From: Fructilactobacillus carniphilus
Lineage (GTDB): Bacteria > Bacillota > Bacilli > Lactobacillales > Lactobacillaceae
Reading direction: 5' to 3'
Assembly: GCF_024029675.1 (NCBI RefSeq)
Contig: NZ_CP097121.1
Coordinates: 806,001 to 870,000, forward strand
Length of the DNA stretch: 64,000 nucleotides
The position numbers and the translations under genes are program-made. The notes under the pieces are model-generated. The model ran no database searches, was not told the origin of the DNA, and saw only the letters and a list, made by a program, of their open reading frames with translations. Shown here piece after piece: positions 38,779 through 48,223 of this stretch; position 1 is the first letter of the stretch, and the number at the start of each line of letters is the position of its first letter.

Positions 38779-39825
38779 TTAACGAGCGGCATCCGCTTCC
38801 CAATCAAATTCTAAACCGGGATCGGCATTTAGCAACATATCAGCCCGAGCACCATGGCGTTGTAACATGGCCCCAGCTGCGCCAATCATAGCGGCATTAT
38901 CCCCACAAAGTTTCAACGGCGCCATCACAAACGGTACGCCTTGTTTTTCGACAGCCGTCTGTAAGGCGGTTCGCAATCCGTGATTAGCGGCCACGCCCCC
39001 TACCAAAATAAATTCCTTGGTCGGATACTGTTGTAAGGCCGCCAGCGACTTGGTCACTAACACGTCCACGACCGCTGCTTGAAAGCTAGTGGCTAAATCT
39101 TGTTTATTTAGCGTTTCGCCCACTTGTTCGGCATGATGCACGGTGTTGATGAAAGCACTCTTTAATCCACTAAAGCTAAAGTCAAAGTTATCTTCCTTCA
39201 CCATGGCCCGCGGAAAATCAAAGGTATCCTGTCCACTCTGAGCCCATTGATCAACCGTGGGACCAGCGGGGTAGTTAATGCCTAAAACCCGGCCAATCTT
39301 ATCGTAGGTTTCACCCGCCGCGTCATCCCGGGTTTCGCCGATAATCTGAAACTCGCCTTCTTTAGGCATCCACACCAACTCCGTGTGCCCACCAGAAACC
39401 ACCAACGCTAACGCTGGAAATTGAATCGGGGTTACAAAGTTGGTGGCATAAATGTGGCCAGCCAAATGATTAACCGGGATTAACGGTAAATTGTGCGCCC
39501 AGGCCACCGCCTTGGCAGCCGTAATCCCGACCAGTAAGGAACCCACCAAACCAGGTCCATATGTAATGGCAACGCCCGTCAGATCTGCATAAGTAACTTG
39601 GGCCGTTTGCAGCGCCTTTTTTAGGCAAATGGTAATTTGTTCAATGTGATGCCGGCTAGCGACTTCGGGAACAACTCCGCCAAACCGCTGGTGACTTTTA
39701 ATCTGGGTGGCCACCACGTTACTCAGAATTTCATTGCCACTCTTAATGACCGCCACGCTGGTTTCATCACAACTCGTTTCAAACGCCAGGATTAAACTTG
39801 TTTCTTCTTCCACTTTTTTCACCAC
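38779..39825 (-). CDS. tsaD: TsaD, tRNA threonylcarbamoyladenosine transferase
   Basis: TsaD is the catalytic partner of TsaB and TsaE in forming t6A37 on ANN-decoding tRNAs. The 348-residue protein has the N-terminal [12 protein letters not shown] phosphate-binding segment, the metal-binding HLAGH motif (about residues 115-119), and the GGVAAN and [12 protein letters not shown] nucleotide-binding segments. The start is uncertain: two adjacent GTG codons (39825, 39822) and another at 39813 are candidates, none with a strong ribosome site, consistent with translational coupling to rimI 11 bases upstream. The order tsaB-rimI-tsaD is the conserved one. Confidence 0.95.
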   Translation of the reverse strand: MVKKVEEETSLILAFETSCDETSVAVIKSGNEILSNVVATQIKSHQRFGGVVPEVASRHHIEQITICLKKALQTAQVTYADLTGVAITYGPGLVGSLLVGITAAKAVAWAHNLPLIPVNHLAGHIYATNFVTPIQFPALALVVSGGHTELVWMPKEGEFQIIGETRDDAAGETYDKIGRVLGINYPAGPTVDQWAQSGQDTFDFPRAMVKEDNFDFSFSGLKSAFINTVHHAEQVGETLNKQDLATSFQAAVVDVLVTKSLAALQQYPTKEFILVGGVAANHGLRTALQTAVEKQGVPFVMAPLKLCGDNAAMIGAAGAMLQRHGARADMLLNADPGLEFDWEADAAR

Positions 39826-39836
39826 TTTTTCGTTGC

Positions 39837-40436
39837 CTACCGGCCAAAGTTGCTGGCCGCTAAATAGTTCCGTTGATCTAAATGCAACTGGTAGTTAACC
39901 GCTGCTTCCCCGTCATCGTAATAATTAGGCTCTTCTTCTACCAAGACAAACCCTAAATCGCGCACCAAACTTTGCGAACGATCGTTACTCTTCCGACAGG
40001 TAAACACGACCCGGCGTAATTCCATCTCCCGCGCCCGTTCGATAATGGTCGTCACCAGAAAATAGCCGAGCCCGCGTTTTTGAAACCCCGGAAGAATCGC
40101 TAGGTTTTCAATGTGACAACAACTTTTTTTCCGAGAAATCACGATGCAGATAAAACCGACTAACTCATCGGCATGACGCAAAATCAGATAAAAGCGATCG
40201 TTCTGATTTTTTAACCCCGCCTTAAAGCGTTTAGGTCCCCATTTGACCTTGCTCCCATACGCAGCCTGATCCACCTTCACAATGTCCGGCAAATCAGTCA
40301 TGGAACCCTTCCCGAGGAAATATTTCATCCCACTAATTTCCACAATCCGGTTTTTAAATTCCAGTGCTTCGGTAATCCGTTGTTCCTTGCGGTCGTTAAT
40401 GTTTTGGCGGTACCACTCTTTAAACTTGTTCAACAT
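39837..40436 (-). CDS. rimI: RimI-type GNAT acetyltransferase
   Basis: A GNAT-fold N-acetyltransferase; by position between tsaB and tsaD it is the RimI-type enzyme that acetylates the N-terminal Ala of ribosomal protein S18 in other bacteria, though substrates here are inferred. The 199-residue protein has an N-terminal extension of about 50 residues before the GNAT domain, whose acetyl-CoA loop QKRGLG is near residue 120. The ATG at 40436 follows GGAGAAGG and overlaps the tsaB end by 17 bases. Confidence 0.88.
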   Translation of the reverse strand: MLNKFKEWYRQNINDRKEQRITEALEFKNRIVEISGMKYFLGKGSMTDLPDIVKVDQAAYGSKVKWGPKRFKAGLKNQNDRFYLILRHADELVGFICIVISRKKSCCHIENLAILPGFQKRGLGYFLVTTIIERAREMELRRVVFTCRKSNDRSQSLVRDLGFVLVEEEPNYYDDGEAAVNYQLHLDQRNYLAASNFGR

Positions 40437-41145
40437 AGTTGGTCGATCCTTCTCCTGGGTGTTTGTCCTGCCATTCTGCTTCGGCCTGCGTCAAGCGGAG
40501 GTAGTGTGGCACCACTTGGTCGATGTTGGCAACGGGCGTTAAGCGTTCCCCGTACAGACCTAATTGCCCGGCCTGAGGCAGATTATCCATTCCCGTCACC
40601 GTATGGGCCCGCTTGCCCAACCGTGCTTGAAGTTGCGGTAAAAAGTGGGCAACGTCTTCGCCCACAAACGTAATCGGTTCGTGCAAAGCCGCTAATTGAT
40701 CGAGCCAAGCAGCAATTTCCACGTGTTGTTCGGGTAAAACCGAGCGGGGTCCGGTCTTCTTAATCCGGTAGCAACCAGAGAAAACGATGTCGTTTCGGGC
40801 ATCAAACAACGGTACCACCAGTTGCTGCTCCGTCGTAACGTTTAAGGCCAACGTTTGCAAACTCGAAACGGTCACTAAATCAATGTTCAAGGTTGTCGCT
40901 AAAACCTTCCCAATCGTCACGGCCACCCGTAATCCGGTATAAGACCCTGGTCCCACGGCAATCACCACGCGTTCTAAATCCGCCGGTGTCAAGTTGGCCA
41001 ACTTAACCAACCGCGCTACTTCATCCATGGCGTACGCCGCATGTTTGCGCTGGGTCGTGATTGTAGTCGTTGCAAGAACTTGCTCTCCGTCGACTACGGC
41101 CACCGAGAGCGGTCGATTCGACGTATCAATTGCTAGCGTTTTCAT
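40420..41145 (-). CDS. tsaB: TsaB, t6A biosynthesis scaffold protein
   Basis: TsaB is the inactive TsaD homologue that pairs with TsaD in the threonylcarbamoyl transfer complex. The 241-residue protein has the N-terminal DTSNRPLSVAV segment and the VAVGPGSYTGLR signature (about 62-73) but no HLAGH metal site, which separates it from TsaD. The ATG at 41145 overlaps the stop of the thioesterase gene upstream by 4 bases (ATGA), so the genes are coupled. TsaE and TsaC are not in the window. Confidence 0.94.
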   Translation of the reverse strand: MKTLAIDTSNRPLSVAVVDGEQVLATTTITTQRKHAAYAMDEVARLVKLANLTPADLERVVIAVGPGSYTGLRVAVTIGKVLATTLNIDLVTVSSLQTLALNVTTEQQLVVPLFDARNDIVFSGCYRIKKTGPRSVLPEQHVEIAAWLDQLAALHEPITFVGEDVAHFLPQLQARLGKRAHTVTGMDNLPQAGQLGLYGERLTPVANIDQVVPHYLRLTQAEAEWQDKHPGEGSTNYVEQV

Positions 41146-41912
41146 GCATCCGCCTTCTTTGGTTTAATCTTTGCCCACTTAATTTGGGCCGTCGCCCGCA
41201 CCTGGTCCGCCGCCATAATTTGGTGGACCGTAACGGGGTGTGCTTCATCTCGATCCAAGAATTGGGCCTGACTAACCACTTCATCCCCGTACCGCACCTC
41301 ATCAGCATACTTAATGCTAAAGTCCGTCGGCAGGTAATCCCGCAGGAAGTCAAAGTCCAGAGTGTTGGTAATCCAGCCCACGTAGTGAGTGTTGCTAACG
41401 TGACCGTTAAAGTCAATGTCAGTAAACAACACGGGATAAGTCATCGTTTGATCCGGTTCCCCACTCAGATTAGGAATCTTGGTCAAGCGTGGCAAGCGTT
41501 TGACGTGTTCGCTTCCAAAGGGTTCGGTTAACGCCGGATTAATTTTGACCATTTTTCTCGTCTGCAAATCCATCATGACCCACAGACTTTCCACATCAAC
41601 CAACAGGTTATCAGCCTGGTCATACACCCGGTACAAACGACGGGCAAAGTAGTTGGTATGAGAAGCCGCTTGGGTTTCAATCCGCACTCGTTCGTTAGCC
41701 CGAGGCAACCGATGGATGTGTAAATCCTGTTGCACCACAATCCAGGTCACCCCGGTTGCCTGCACATCACTCACTCCCACGGAAAGTTCAACCGATTCAT
41801 CTTCTGAGACCTGAATAAAGCTATCAATCAGACACTGGAGGGTGATTTTCCCGTGAATTTCGGTTTGAAAATTGGCAATTTTGTATCTTTCTGAAAAAAC
41901 TGAAGCTGGCAT
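41142..41912 (-). CDS. Acyl-ACP thioesterase
   Basis: A bacterial acyl-ACP thioesterase of the FatA/FatB-related family: two hot-dog domains (about residues 1-130 and 155-250) that hydrolyse acyl chains from ACP and so adjust membrane fatty-acid supply. Recognisable segments are the N-terminal LQCLIDSFIQVSEDES and the DFNGHVSNTHYVGW motif of the second domain, containing the Asn and His typical of the active site. The ATG at 41912 overlaps the rsmI stop by one base, and the 3' end overlaps tsaB by four, so it is embedded in a coupled run of genes. Confidence 0.9.
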   Translation of the reverse strand: MPASVFSERYKIANFQTEIHGKITLQCLIDSFIQVSEDESVELSVGVSDVQATGVTWIVVQQDLHIHRLPRANERVRIETQAASHTNYFARRLYRVYDQADNLLVDVESLWVMMDLQTRKMVKINPALTEPFGSEHVKRLPRLTKIPNLSGEPDQTMTYPVLFTDIDFNGHVSNTHYVGWITNTLDFDFLRDYLPTDFSIKYADEVRYGDEVVSQAQFLDRDEAHPVTVHQIMAADQVRATAQIKWAKIKPKKADA

Positions 41913-42808
41913 TAACTCTTCTCCTCTTGATCAAGCTGGTGAAAACGATTGTAGACGGTCTGACGAACCAGACGGTTAGCCTTTGCCACCTGCTTAATGG
42001 CTTGATTGGGCTTTAACCCAGTTTGAATTAGTTGTTCGACTTGGTTTTCAATCGGAACTGTTTCCGTAACCGCTGCCGTGGTGGCTAATGGTTGGGGATC
42101 CGGATTGCCACCAACTAAGATGACAAATTCACCGCGAATCTGATTGTCTGTCGCCCAGTCAAGTAGCTCTGGGAGCGTTCCCCGCACGTATTCCTCGTGC
42201 TTTTTGGTTAGTTCCCGTCCTAGTGCCGCCGGCCGGTTACCCAAAACTTGCACCATGTTTTTTAGGGTCTGTTTCAACCGATGTGGGGCCTCATAAAAAA
42301 TCAGCGTTACGGTTTCGTTCTGTAATTCGGTTAGTTCCGCTCGTTGTTCCTTCGGCTTCCGCTGTAAAAAGCCGTAAAACAAAAACGGCTGTGGAGCTAA
42401 CCCAGAGGCAATTAAACTGGTTAAGCCGGCGGTCGATCCCGGCAAACTCACCACGGGGACGTGGGCCTGAATGCAGGCTACCACCAGTTCGTGACCTGGA
42501 TCACTAATCGATGGCATCCCTGCGTCGCTAACTTGGGCAATCGTGTTCCCATCCTCTAACATCCTCACAAGCTCTGGAATCCGACTGGCCGTGTTGTGTT
42601 CGTGAAAACTAATTTGTTTCGTTTTAATTTCAAAGTGATTCAGTAATTTTTGCGTGTTCCGGGTATCCTCGGCCGCAATCACATCCGCAGTTTGTAGCAC
42701 CTTTAGCGCCCGCAACGTAATGTCATCCAGATTCCCAATCGGGGTTGGAACCAGATACAGAATGCCCGTTTGGCGGGGCGCAAAACTACTTTGGGCATAA
42801 ATCGTCAT
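41912..42808 (-). CDS. rsmI: RsmI, 16S rRNA 2'-O-ribose methyltransferase (C1402)
   Basis: RsmI methylates the ribose of C1402 in 16S rRNA. The 298-residue SAM-dependent enzyme of the tetrapyrrole-methylase fold has the N-terminal LVPTPIGNLDDIT motif, the AEDTRNT segment, and VSDAGMPSISDPG around residues 98-110. A C-terminal helical region (about 245-295) resembles a helix-turn-helix, as in relatives. The ATG at 42808 follows GGAGAAC, two bases after the yabA stop. It ends in the tsaB-side gene run. Confidence 0.95.
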   Translation of the reverse strand: MTIYAQSSFAPRQTGILYLVPTPIGNLDDITLRALKVLQTADVIAAEDTRNTQKLLNHFEIKTKQISFHEHNTASRIPELVRMLEDGNTIAQVSDAGMPSISDPGHELVVACIQAHVPVVSLPGSTAGLTSLIASGLAPQPFLFYGFLQRKPKEQRAELTELQNETVTLIFYEAPHRLKQTLKNMVQVLGNRPAALGRELTKKHEEYVRGTLPELLDWATDNQIRGEFVILVGGNPDPQPLATTAAVTETVPIENQVEQLIQTGLKPNQAIKQVAKANRLVRQTVYNRFHQLDQEEKS

Positions 42809-42810
42809 AA

Positions 42811-43155
42811 TTACCGTTCTCCGTAAATAATGTCAGTACAAAAGATGCAGCTTTCGTTCGCTTCCCGGCGTTTGCCGTAGTACTGGTTACAAATGTGATA
42901 ACCCTGATTATAGAGTTTTTCGAGGTTCTTTTTAGATTGGGATAACTCCCGCACGCCCTGATGCTTTTTTTCCGCGGCCCCTAAGAGCTCGCGCAGGTGT
43001 TCATTTTCGATTCGTAATTCCGAATTTTCCTCCAAAACTGCGGCCACCTTGGTGCGTAGCGTCGTAATTTTGGTCAGCATTTGCTCAAACTGCGTAGAAA
43101 GGTCATCCATGCCCTCATCTACATTTTTGGTTGACAATCCCTTCATCCCTCTCAT
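42811..43155 (-). CDS. yabA: YabA, negative regulator of replication initiation
   Basis: YabA binds DnaA and the beta clamp and limits re-initiation of replication. The 114-residue protein has an N-terminal coiled coil (about 15-60) and a C-terminal zinc-binding part with Cys residues (HICNQYYGKRR... CIFC). The start is placed at 43155, where ATGA overlaps the holB stop; a start at 43110 (MDDLSTQ) would match the Bacillus protein length as well, so the first residues are uncertain. The holB-yabA-rsmI order is conserved. Confidence 0.9.
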   Translation of the reverse strand: MRGMKGLSTKNVDEGMDDLSTQFEQMLTKITTLRTKVAAVLEENSELRIENEHLRELLGAAEKKHQGVRELSQSKKNLEKLYNQGYHICNQYYGKRREANESCIFCTDIIYGER

Positions 43156-44180
43156 TCGCTAGTTATGGACTGCAAACATTTTAACGTCAGCACTTCTAAG
43201 CTGCCCTGAAACCCTACGTTCACTCTTTGCAACTGAGACGTTGCCAGTATGTCATTAATCATACTGACAATTTGGTGATCTGACAATTGGTCAGCCGTTG
43301 ATTTAAGCAAATCATAAATATCACCAAATGCCAGTTGCTCTGGAGCGCGGTTCCTAAATTTGACGTTAAATACATCCTTGAAAATTAAACACATCATTGT
43401 AATTGTCACGTTTTGACTAAAGCGGTCCTTAATCAAGGGCATTAAGTTCGTCTGGACTAACGGAAAGGCTCGCACATCACCCTTGCTAATCCAGGTAAAC
43501 CAGCCTTCAATTTGTTGCTTCATCTTACTGAGCCACTGCTCCGCAATCAGCTGATCCAACTCGGTGGTGGAGTTCGTGATTTGCAGGGCCAAGTTAATCT
43601 CCGTCTTGCTCAAATCCCGCTCCGCCAAATAACTTTGTAAGGCTGCTTGTTTAATTTGCGGGAATTCCACTAACTGGGTCCGTGACCGAATCGTCGGCAA
43701 AATGTGGTGGTAATCGGTGGTCAACAAAAAGGCCGTTACCGTCGCCAGCGGTTCTTCAATCACCTTCAGTAGACTGTTAGCCGCTCCGACCGTCATCGTG
43801 TCGGCGGCATCAATGATAAAGACCTTCTGATTGCCTTCGACCGCACTCTTAGAAAACTCCCGTTTCAACGCCCGCACCTGCTCAATCTTAATTGATTGGC
43901 CGTCCGGTTCAATCACTAAAACGTCTGGATGTTCATCGTTCGCAATCCGCAGGCACTCGTTACATGCTCCACAGGGAAATCCTTCCTTAGTGGGATGTAA
44001 GCAAAACAGTGCCATCGTAGTAACCTTGGCGACCGCTAATTTACCATCCCCAGCACTACCTGAGAATAAATACGCATGACTCAGGTCACCCGCTTGCACT
44101 ACTTGGACAAAGTGCTGAATCAGATCGGGTTGTTTGGCGTTCACGTCCGCTAGTAAGTGCTGTGCTGCCGTGGTTTCCAT
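43152..44180 (-). CDS. holB: DNA polymerase III delta' subunit
   Basis: HolB is the delta' subunit of the clamp loader. The 342-residue protein has an N-terminal AAA+ domain with a degenerate P-loop (GSAGDGKLAVAK, Leu where Thr/Ser is usual, as expected for a non-hydrolysing subunit), a zinc cluster (CLHP... CGACNEC) and the C-terminal collar domain. The ATG at 44180 lies three bases after the darA stop. It works with DnaX encoded at 48.6-50.3 kb. The stop overlaps yabA. Confidence 0.94.
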   Translation of the reverse strand: METTAAQHLLADVNAKQPDLIQHFVQVVQAGDLSHAYLFSGSAGDGKLAVAKVTTMALFCLHPTKEGFPCGACNECLRIANDEHPDVLVIEPDGQSIKIEQVRALKREFSKSAVEGNQKVFIIDAADTMTVGAANSLLKVIEEPLATVTAFLLTTDYHHILPTIRSRTQLVEFPQIKQAALQSYLAERDLSKTEINLALQITNSTTELDQLIAEQWLSKMKQQIEGWFTWISKGDVRAFPLVQTNLMPLIKDRFSQNVTITMMCLIFKDVFNVKFRNRAPEQLAFGDIYDLLKSTADQLSDHQIVSMINDILATSQLQRVNVGFQGSLEVLTLKCLQSITSE

Positions 44181-44183
44181 CGG

Positions 44184-44510
44184 CTAGAACCGGAAAAAGT
44201 CTTCAATCGGCAGCACCATGACCGTGGCTCCCCCAACTTCAACTTCGACCGGGTAAGCCGTGTCGTTAATGCTCCCCACCAGGTTAATGGGTGGCGTTAC
44301 GTACTGATCCCGCGCCTGACAAGAGTGCTTAATTAAATCGAGTAACTCTGGGACCCGTTCGTCATTGATTCCCACCATGTACGTCACGTTTTTAGCCCGC
44401 AAAAAACCACCCTTTGTGGGTAGTTGTGTGGCAATGATTTTGTGTTCGTTTAACTGGGCTTGCAATTTACCGGCATCTTTTTCTTGAATAATCGCTAGGA
44501 CTAATTTCAT
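44184..44510 (-). CDS. darA: DarA (YaaQ/PstA), cyclic di-AMP receptor
   Basis: DarA is a PII-like trimeric protein that binds cyclic di-AMP; its downstream target is not settled. The 108-residue protein has the family segments MKLVLAIIQEKDAG, QLPTKGGFLRAKNVTYMVG with the ligand-binding loop, and the C-terminal GGATVMVLPIEDF. The ATG at 44510 follows GGAGG. It lies between tmk and holB, the conserved order in Firmicutes. The potassium importer KimA, itself a cyclic di-AMP target in Bacillus, is encoded elsewhere in the window. Confidence 0.93.
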   Translation of the reverse strand: MKLVLAIIQEKDAGKLQAQLNEHKIIATQLPTKGGFLRAKNVTYMVGINDERVPELLDLIKHSCQARDQYVTPPINLVGSINDTAYPVEVEVGGATVMVLPIEDFFRF

Positions 44511-44531
44511 GTGTAATGACCTCCTCTGGGC

Positions 44532-45161
44532 TTACTTCAAGTGTTGCGTAATAATGGCGAGTACCTGGTTAGTTACAGTTGTTACTGATTGGGTCGCATC
44601 CACCCGCACAATTCGTTCGGGATGCGCTTGAGAAAGACGTTCGTAAGCATCATGGACTCGGACGTAAAAATCACGCTGCTCACGATCTAACCGGTTAGTG
44701 GACTGTTCATCGCGGTGTTCAATCCGTTCCAAACCCACCGCAACCGGAACCGCAAAGTAAATGGTTAAATCAGGGAGCACGCCGTTCGTGGCAAACTGAT
44801 TTAACTCCAGCACTTCCTGTTCACCTAACTGCCGTCCGGCCCCTTGATAGGCCACCGAGCTATCGACATAGCGATCACAAAGGACCACTTGTTCTTGTGC
44901 TAGCGCGGGCAACACCGTCTGTTCCAGGTGCTGGCGTCGCGCCGCCGCAAAGAGGAGTGCTTCCGTGCGGTCATCCATGGCCTCGTTTTGTTCATCTACA
45001 ATTAAATTCCGGATTTTTTCTGCGATCGGATCGCCCCCGGGTTCGCGAGTAACCACCAATTGCTTCCCCAACTGGGGTTGCAATCGGTCTACAACCTGGT
45101 TTAAGACGGTGGTTTTTCCAGCGCCGTCGTTTCCTTCAAACGTGATAAAGTGCCCGCTCAT
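44532..45161 (-). CDS. tmk: Thymidylate kinase
   Basis: Tmk phosphorylates dTMP to dTDP for DNA synthesis. The 209-residue protein has the P-loop GNDGAGKTT (about 10-18), the REPGGD substrate motif (about 40-45), the DRYVDSSVAYQGAGR segment and a lid rich in Arg. The ATG at 45161 follows a weak AAGGGGA. It is followed by darA-holB-yabA. In relatives tmk comes straight after yaaL; here a MacB-type ABC gene lies between, so tmk has its own promoter (45193-45221). Confidence 0.95.
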   Translation of the reverse strand: MSGHFITFEGNDGAGKTTVLNQVVDRLQPQLGKQLVVTREPGGDPIAEKIRNLIVDEQNEAMDDRTEALLFAAARRQHLEQTVLPALAQEQVVLCDRYVDSSVAYQGAGRQLGEQEVLELNQFATNGVLPDLTIYFAVPVAVGLERIEHRDEQSTNRLDREQRDFYVRVHDAYERLSQAHPERIVRVDATQSVTTVTNQVLAIITQHLK

Positions 45162-45192
45162 TCAGTCATCATTCCCCTTATTTTCTGTTTCG

Positions 45193-45221
45193 ATTGTACT
45201 GTAATTTGACCAAATTGTCTA
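45193..45221 (-). promoter_or_regulatory. Promoter of tmk-darA-holB-yabA
   Basis: Minus-strand TAGACA, 17 bases, TACAAT. The spacer contains a small palindrome, AATTTG-N2-CAAATT (45203-45216), that could be an operator. Confidence 0.65.
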
Positions 45222-45245
45222 TTTCCCGCCCCGGTCCGAAAATGC

Positions 45246-45273
45246 AAAAAAGACCGCCAACGCGGTCTTTTTC
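45246..45273 (-). terminator. Terminator after the MacB-type ABC gene
   Basis: A GACCGC/GCGGTC stem with flanking A and T runs and a 3-5 base loop. Confidence 0.85.
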
Positions 45274-45282
45274 CCAGTTTAA

Positions 45283-47223
45283 TTATTCAGCACTTAAACT
45301 AACTACCGGATCCACCTTAGCAGCTTTACGAGCTGGTAAGAGAGCGGCTAGTAAACAAATGACGACAGAAACTACGAGGCCAAAGATGGCGTTCCCCACC
45401 GAGATTTGCATGATGTTGTATTGAATCCCACCTTGCGACAAGGAGTTCGCCCCCCATTCGACTAGGTAAGCCAGAATAATGGCAAGCACCGCCGAGAAGA
45501 AGCCGAGGAACACTGATTCAAAAATAAACAGTTTCCGGATGTTCCCCTTCGAAAAACCAAGCGCCCGGAGAATTCCAATTTCCTTGGTCCGTTCGGCCAC
45601 ACTGATGTAGAGCACCACAATGATCATGATGGCAGATACCAAGAGTGAGATGGCCGCAATTGAAGTTAAAACAGCTACCGCCAGGTTCACGTAGGTGTTT
45701 AACGTGGAGACAATAGAACCAGCTCCCGTAATCTGGAAGGCCGGTTTGTTGCCGTTCATGATGGCCTTAATCCGATCTTGAACTGGTTGCACGTTTTGCA
45801 CCCCTCCAGTGATGTCCACCGCAAGGTAGTTCGGTCCAAACGGAATGTTGTTAGCTCGGTACATCGACTGTAACGTTCCGTAGGTCACGGCATCCGGTAA
45901 GCTGTTCCCATCCGTAATCCCACTGATGGTTACTTCCTTTTGCATAATCTGTGGTGTCTGCGTTTGATCGTCAGAAGCACTCAGATAGAAAGTTGCCTTC
46001 GTTCCCAAGGCCTGGTTCGGGTGGTCATGGTTAATCTGTTTGGCTTCCTTTTTACTAATCAAAATTTCATTGGCCCGCGGAGCCCGACCGTACTTAATGT
46101 TGGACTTGCGCAAGGTGTTATCAAAGGTTTGCACGAGGGTCAACGGAATTGTTTGGTCGCCACTCTTTAACCGTGCACTCCCGGCAGCAAAGTAACCGGG
46201 TGACACTTTTTTAACGCCTGAAACCTTTTTCAAACGATTAACGTCACTTTGCTTCAACATAGTTTCCTTAGGCGTCGGATTGTCACTTTCCACGTTTTTA
46301 GCCACTTGAATCGTGTTCGGATTAATTTGGGAATAAATTTCGTGGTTAATGTACCCCTTGGTCCCGTTTCCGAGTCCCAGCATTACAATCACACTAAAGA
46401 TTCCGATGGCGGCGCCAAACATGATCAACAGGTTCCGCTTCAAGTTATAGCGGAAGTGTTGCCAAGCCATCCCAGCCATCGACTTCATGCTAGCTACTTT
46501 ATCCCGGAACGGTTTTTGTTGCTCGTCAACCGGATAAGCCGGTTTTAAAACCCGGTCATCGTCAATCAACCCGTTGGCCAGATGCACAATCCGAGTTCCG
46601 TAATCAGCCACTATTTGGGAGTGGGTTACAGCAATCACGAGTTTCCCGTCTTCTGCGATTTGATTTAGTAACCGCAAAATTTCGTCGGTATTTTGGGCAT
46701 CCAACGCTCCCGTTGGTTCATCAGCAATGATGATGTCTGGGTCAGAAGCCAACGCCCGCGCAATCGAAACCCGTTGCTTTTGCCCACCTGATAATTGGTT
46801 CGGGTACTTGTTCTTATGTTCGGACAGTCCCACCTGATCTAATAATTCATCCGCACGTTTCACCTGTTCATGGTGTGACAGGTTCGTCATCTCTAACGAA
46901 ACCATGACGTTGGCCCGAATCGTCAGGTGGCTAACTAGGTTAAAACTTTGGAACACAAACCCAATCGTACTCCGGCGGTATTGGTCCAGTTCCTTCGGCG
47001 TATCATGTTTCAACGATTTCCCGTTCAGTAACACGTCGCCGGTATACTGGCTGTCTAACCCCGCAATGATGTTCATTAACGTGGTCTTTCCACCACCGGA
47101 TTCTCCCAGAATCGAAACGAATTCGCCTCGTTCGAAGTCCAGGTTAATCCCGTTTAAAACGTGAAATTCCTGATGATCCACTTGATAAGACTTGTGGATA
47201 TCCTGTAGTTGTAAATAGGCCAT
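45283..47223 (-). CDS. MacB-type ABC transporter, fused ATPase and permease
   Basis: A 646-residue fusion protein: ABC domain (about 1-225; Walker A GESGGGKT, signature LSGGQKQR, Walker [12 protein letters not shown]), a membrane helix at about 265-285, an extracytoplasmic MacB-type domain (about 290-510), then three C-terminal membrane helices of the FtsX type. Such proteins act in export or mechanotransmission for peptides, antibiotics or cell-wall stress; no accessory membrane-fusion protein or sensor kinase is adjacent. The ATG at 47223 follows AAAGGAGA. It interrupts the usual yaaL-tmk junction and has its own promoter, operator-like palindrome and terminator, which marks it as an inserted module. 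Confidence 0.88.
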   Translation of the reverse strand: MAYLQLQDIHKSYQVDHQEFHVLNGINLDFERGEFVSILGESGGGKTTLMNIIAGLDSQYTGDVLLNGKSLKHDTPKELDQYRRSTIGFVFQSFNLVSHLTIRANVMVSLEMTNLSHHEQVKRADELLDQVGLSEHKNKYPNQLSGGQKQRVSIARALASDPDIIIADEPTGALDAQNTDEILRLLNQIAEDGKLVIAVTHSQIVADYGTRIVHLANGLIDDDRVLKPAYPVDEQQKPFRDKVASMKSMAGMAWQHFRYNLKRNLLIMFGAAIGIFSVIVMLGLGNGTKGYINHEIYSQINPNTIQVAKNVESDNPTPKETMLKQSDVNRLKKVSGVKKVSPGYFAAGSARLKSGDQTIPLTLVQTFDNTLRKSNIKYGRAPRANEILISKKEAKQINHDHPNQALGTKATFYLSASDDQTQTPQIMQKEVTISGITDGNSLPDAVTYGTLQSMYRANNIPFGPNYLAVDITGGVQNVQPVQDRIKAIMNGNKPAFQITGAGSIVSTLNTYVNLAVAVLTSIAAISLLVSAIMIIVVLYISVAERTKEIGILRALGFSKGNIRKLFIFESVFLGFFSAVLAIILAYLVEWGANSLSQGGIQYNIMQISVGNAIFGLVVSVVICLLAALLPARKAAKVDPVVSLSAE

Positions 47224-47239
47224 CTAGTTCTCCTTTAGT

Positions 47240-47256
47240 CTAATAATCATTATTAG
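47240..47256 (-). promoter_or_regulatory. Fur-family-like 7-1-7 palindrome at the ABC gene start
   Basis: CTAATAAT-C-ATTATTAG is a perfect inverted repeat around one base, lying about +4 to +20 of the predicted transcript. It resembles Fur/PerR boxes (TNATAAT-N-ATTATNA). The regulator cannot be named from sequence alone. Confidence 0.55.
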
Positions 47257-47266
47257 TTTAGTTGAT

Positions 47267-47294
47267 AGTATACACCATATAGCATCCGTTGTAA
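47267..47294 (-). promoter_or_regulatory. Promoter of the MacB-type ABC gene
   Basis: Minus-strand TTACAA, 16 bases, TATACT. Confidence 0.65.
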
Positions 47295-47317
47295 GCCCTT
47301 TTTAATCCATTAATTAA

Positions 47318-47353
47318 AAAAGAGGTCCCTACTCCAAAGTAGTTTCCCCTTTT
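47318..47353 (-). terminator. Terminator after yaaL
   Basis: An imperfect stem around CTAC/GTAG with AGGGG/CCTCT outer arms, followed by a run of T on the minus strand; it starts within the last codon of yaaL. Confidence 0.65.
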
Positions 47354-47597
47354 ACGAATCGTACACGCTTGACTGAATGTGATCGTTTTTAATCTTCCGG
47401 AGTCGGGCTTGGCGGTACATAAATTCAAATTTTTGCTTGGCTAATTCGGTTTGGGCCTTCACCTGCGGATCAACATCCGCCACGGCTGCTTCTGTTTGTT
47501 GGGCCTGGTCCCAATCCTGTTTTAACAGGTTCAACGACTGGAGTAGCTCTTCATCGTACTCCTTTTCGAAGTTCTTGGGCTTAAAAAAGTTAAACAT
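47352..47597 (-). CDS. yaaL: YaaL family protein (DUF2508)
   Basis: A small acidic protein of 81 residues of the YaaL/DUF2508 family, predicted to be helical (residues about 10-75), of unknown role. It is consistently found after recR in Firmicutes, as here (7-base gap). The ATG at 47597 follows GAGG. It is the last gene of dnaX-ebfC-recR-yaaL in this window. Confidence 0.85.
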   Translation of the reverse strand: MFNFFKPKNFEKEYDEELLQSLNLLKQDWDQAQQTEAAVADVDPQVKAQTELAKQKFEFMYRQARLRKIKNDHIQSSVYDS

Positions 47598-47604
47598 CCT
47601 AACC

Positions 47605-48204
47605 TCACATTTCCGTTCGTCCTTCCACCGCCCGAAACAGGGTCATTTCATCGGCGTACTCAATGTCACTTCCCACGGCCAGTCCCCGGGCTAAGCGGGT
47701 CACCTTTAATCCGGCCGGTTTTAACAAGCGCGCCAAGTACATCGCCGTGGCGTCCCCTTCCGGCGTGGCGTTTGTAGCAATAATCACTTCTTTGATGGTC
47801 TCGTTTTGTTGCAACCGTTTAATTAAAGAGCTGATGTTAATGTCATCAGGACCCTTGCCCTCCATTGGCGACAGTACTCCGTGTAACACGTGGTACAGCC
47901 CGTGGTAATCCTTCATCTTTTCCATGGTGGCAATGTCTTTGGGTTGCTCTACCACCAACACTTGGGATTGATCACGCAGAGGATCACTGCAGATTTCACA
48001 CGGATCGGTTTCCGTGATATTACCGCACACGGAACAGAAGGTTAATTTTTCCTTCGTATCATTTAAAGCTTGGGCAAACTGCTGCACCTCATCCTTGGGC
48101 ATATCAATCGTATAAAATGCCAACCGGGTGGCCGTTTTTTCCCCGATTCCAGGCAGGTGCATGAAACCATCAATGAGCTTAGCCACTGGTTCTGGATACT
48201 GCAT
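47605..48204 (-). CDS. recR: RecR, recombination mediator
   Basis: RecR acts with RecO and RecF to load RecA on gapped DNA. The 199-residue protein has the N-terminal helix-hairpin-helix ([12 protein letters not shown], about 16-27), a four-Cys zinc finger (CSVC... CEIC), and a TOPRIM domain with [10 protein letters not shown] and the Walker-B-like tail. The ATG at 48204 lies 19 bases after ebfC, with GAGGAAAT upstream. Confidence 0.96.
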   Translation of the reverse strand: MQYPEPVAKLIDGFMHLPGIGEKTATRLAFYTIDMPKDEVQQFAQALNDTKEKLTFCSVCGNITETDPCEICSDPLRDQSQVLVVEQPKDIATMEKMKDYHGLYHVLHGVLSPMEGKGPDDINISSLIKRLQQNETIKEVIIATNATPEGDATAMYLARLLKPAGLKVTRLARGLAVGSDIEYADEMTLFRAVEGRTEM

Positions 48205-48223
48205 GCTGATTTCCTCTTTACTA

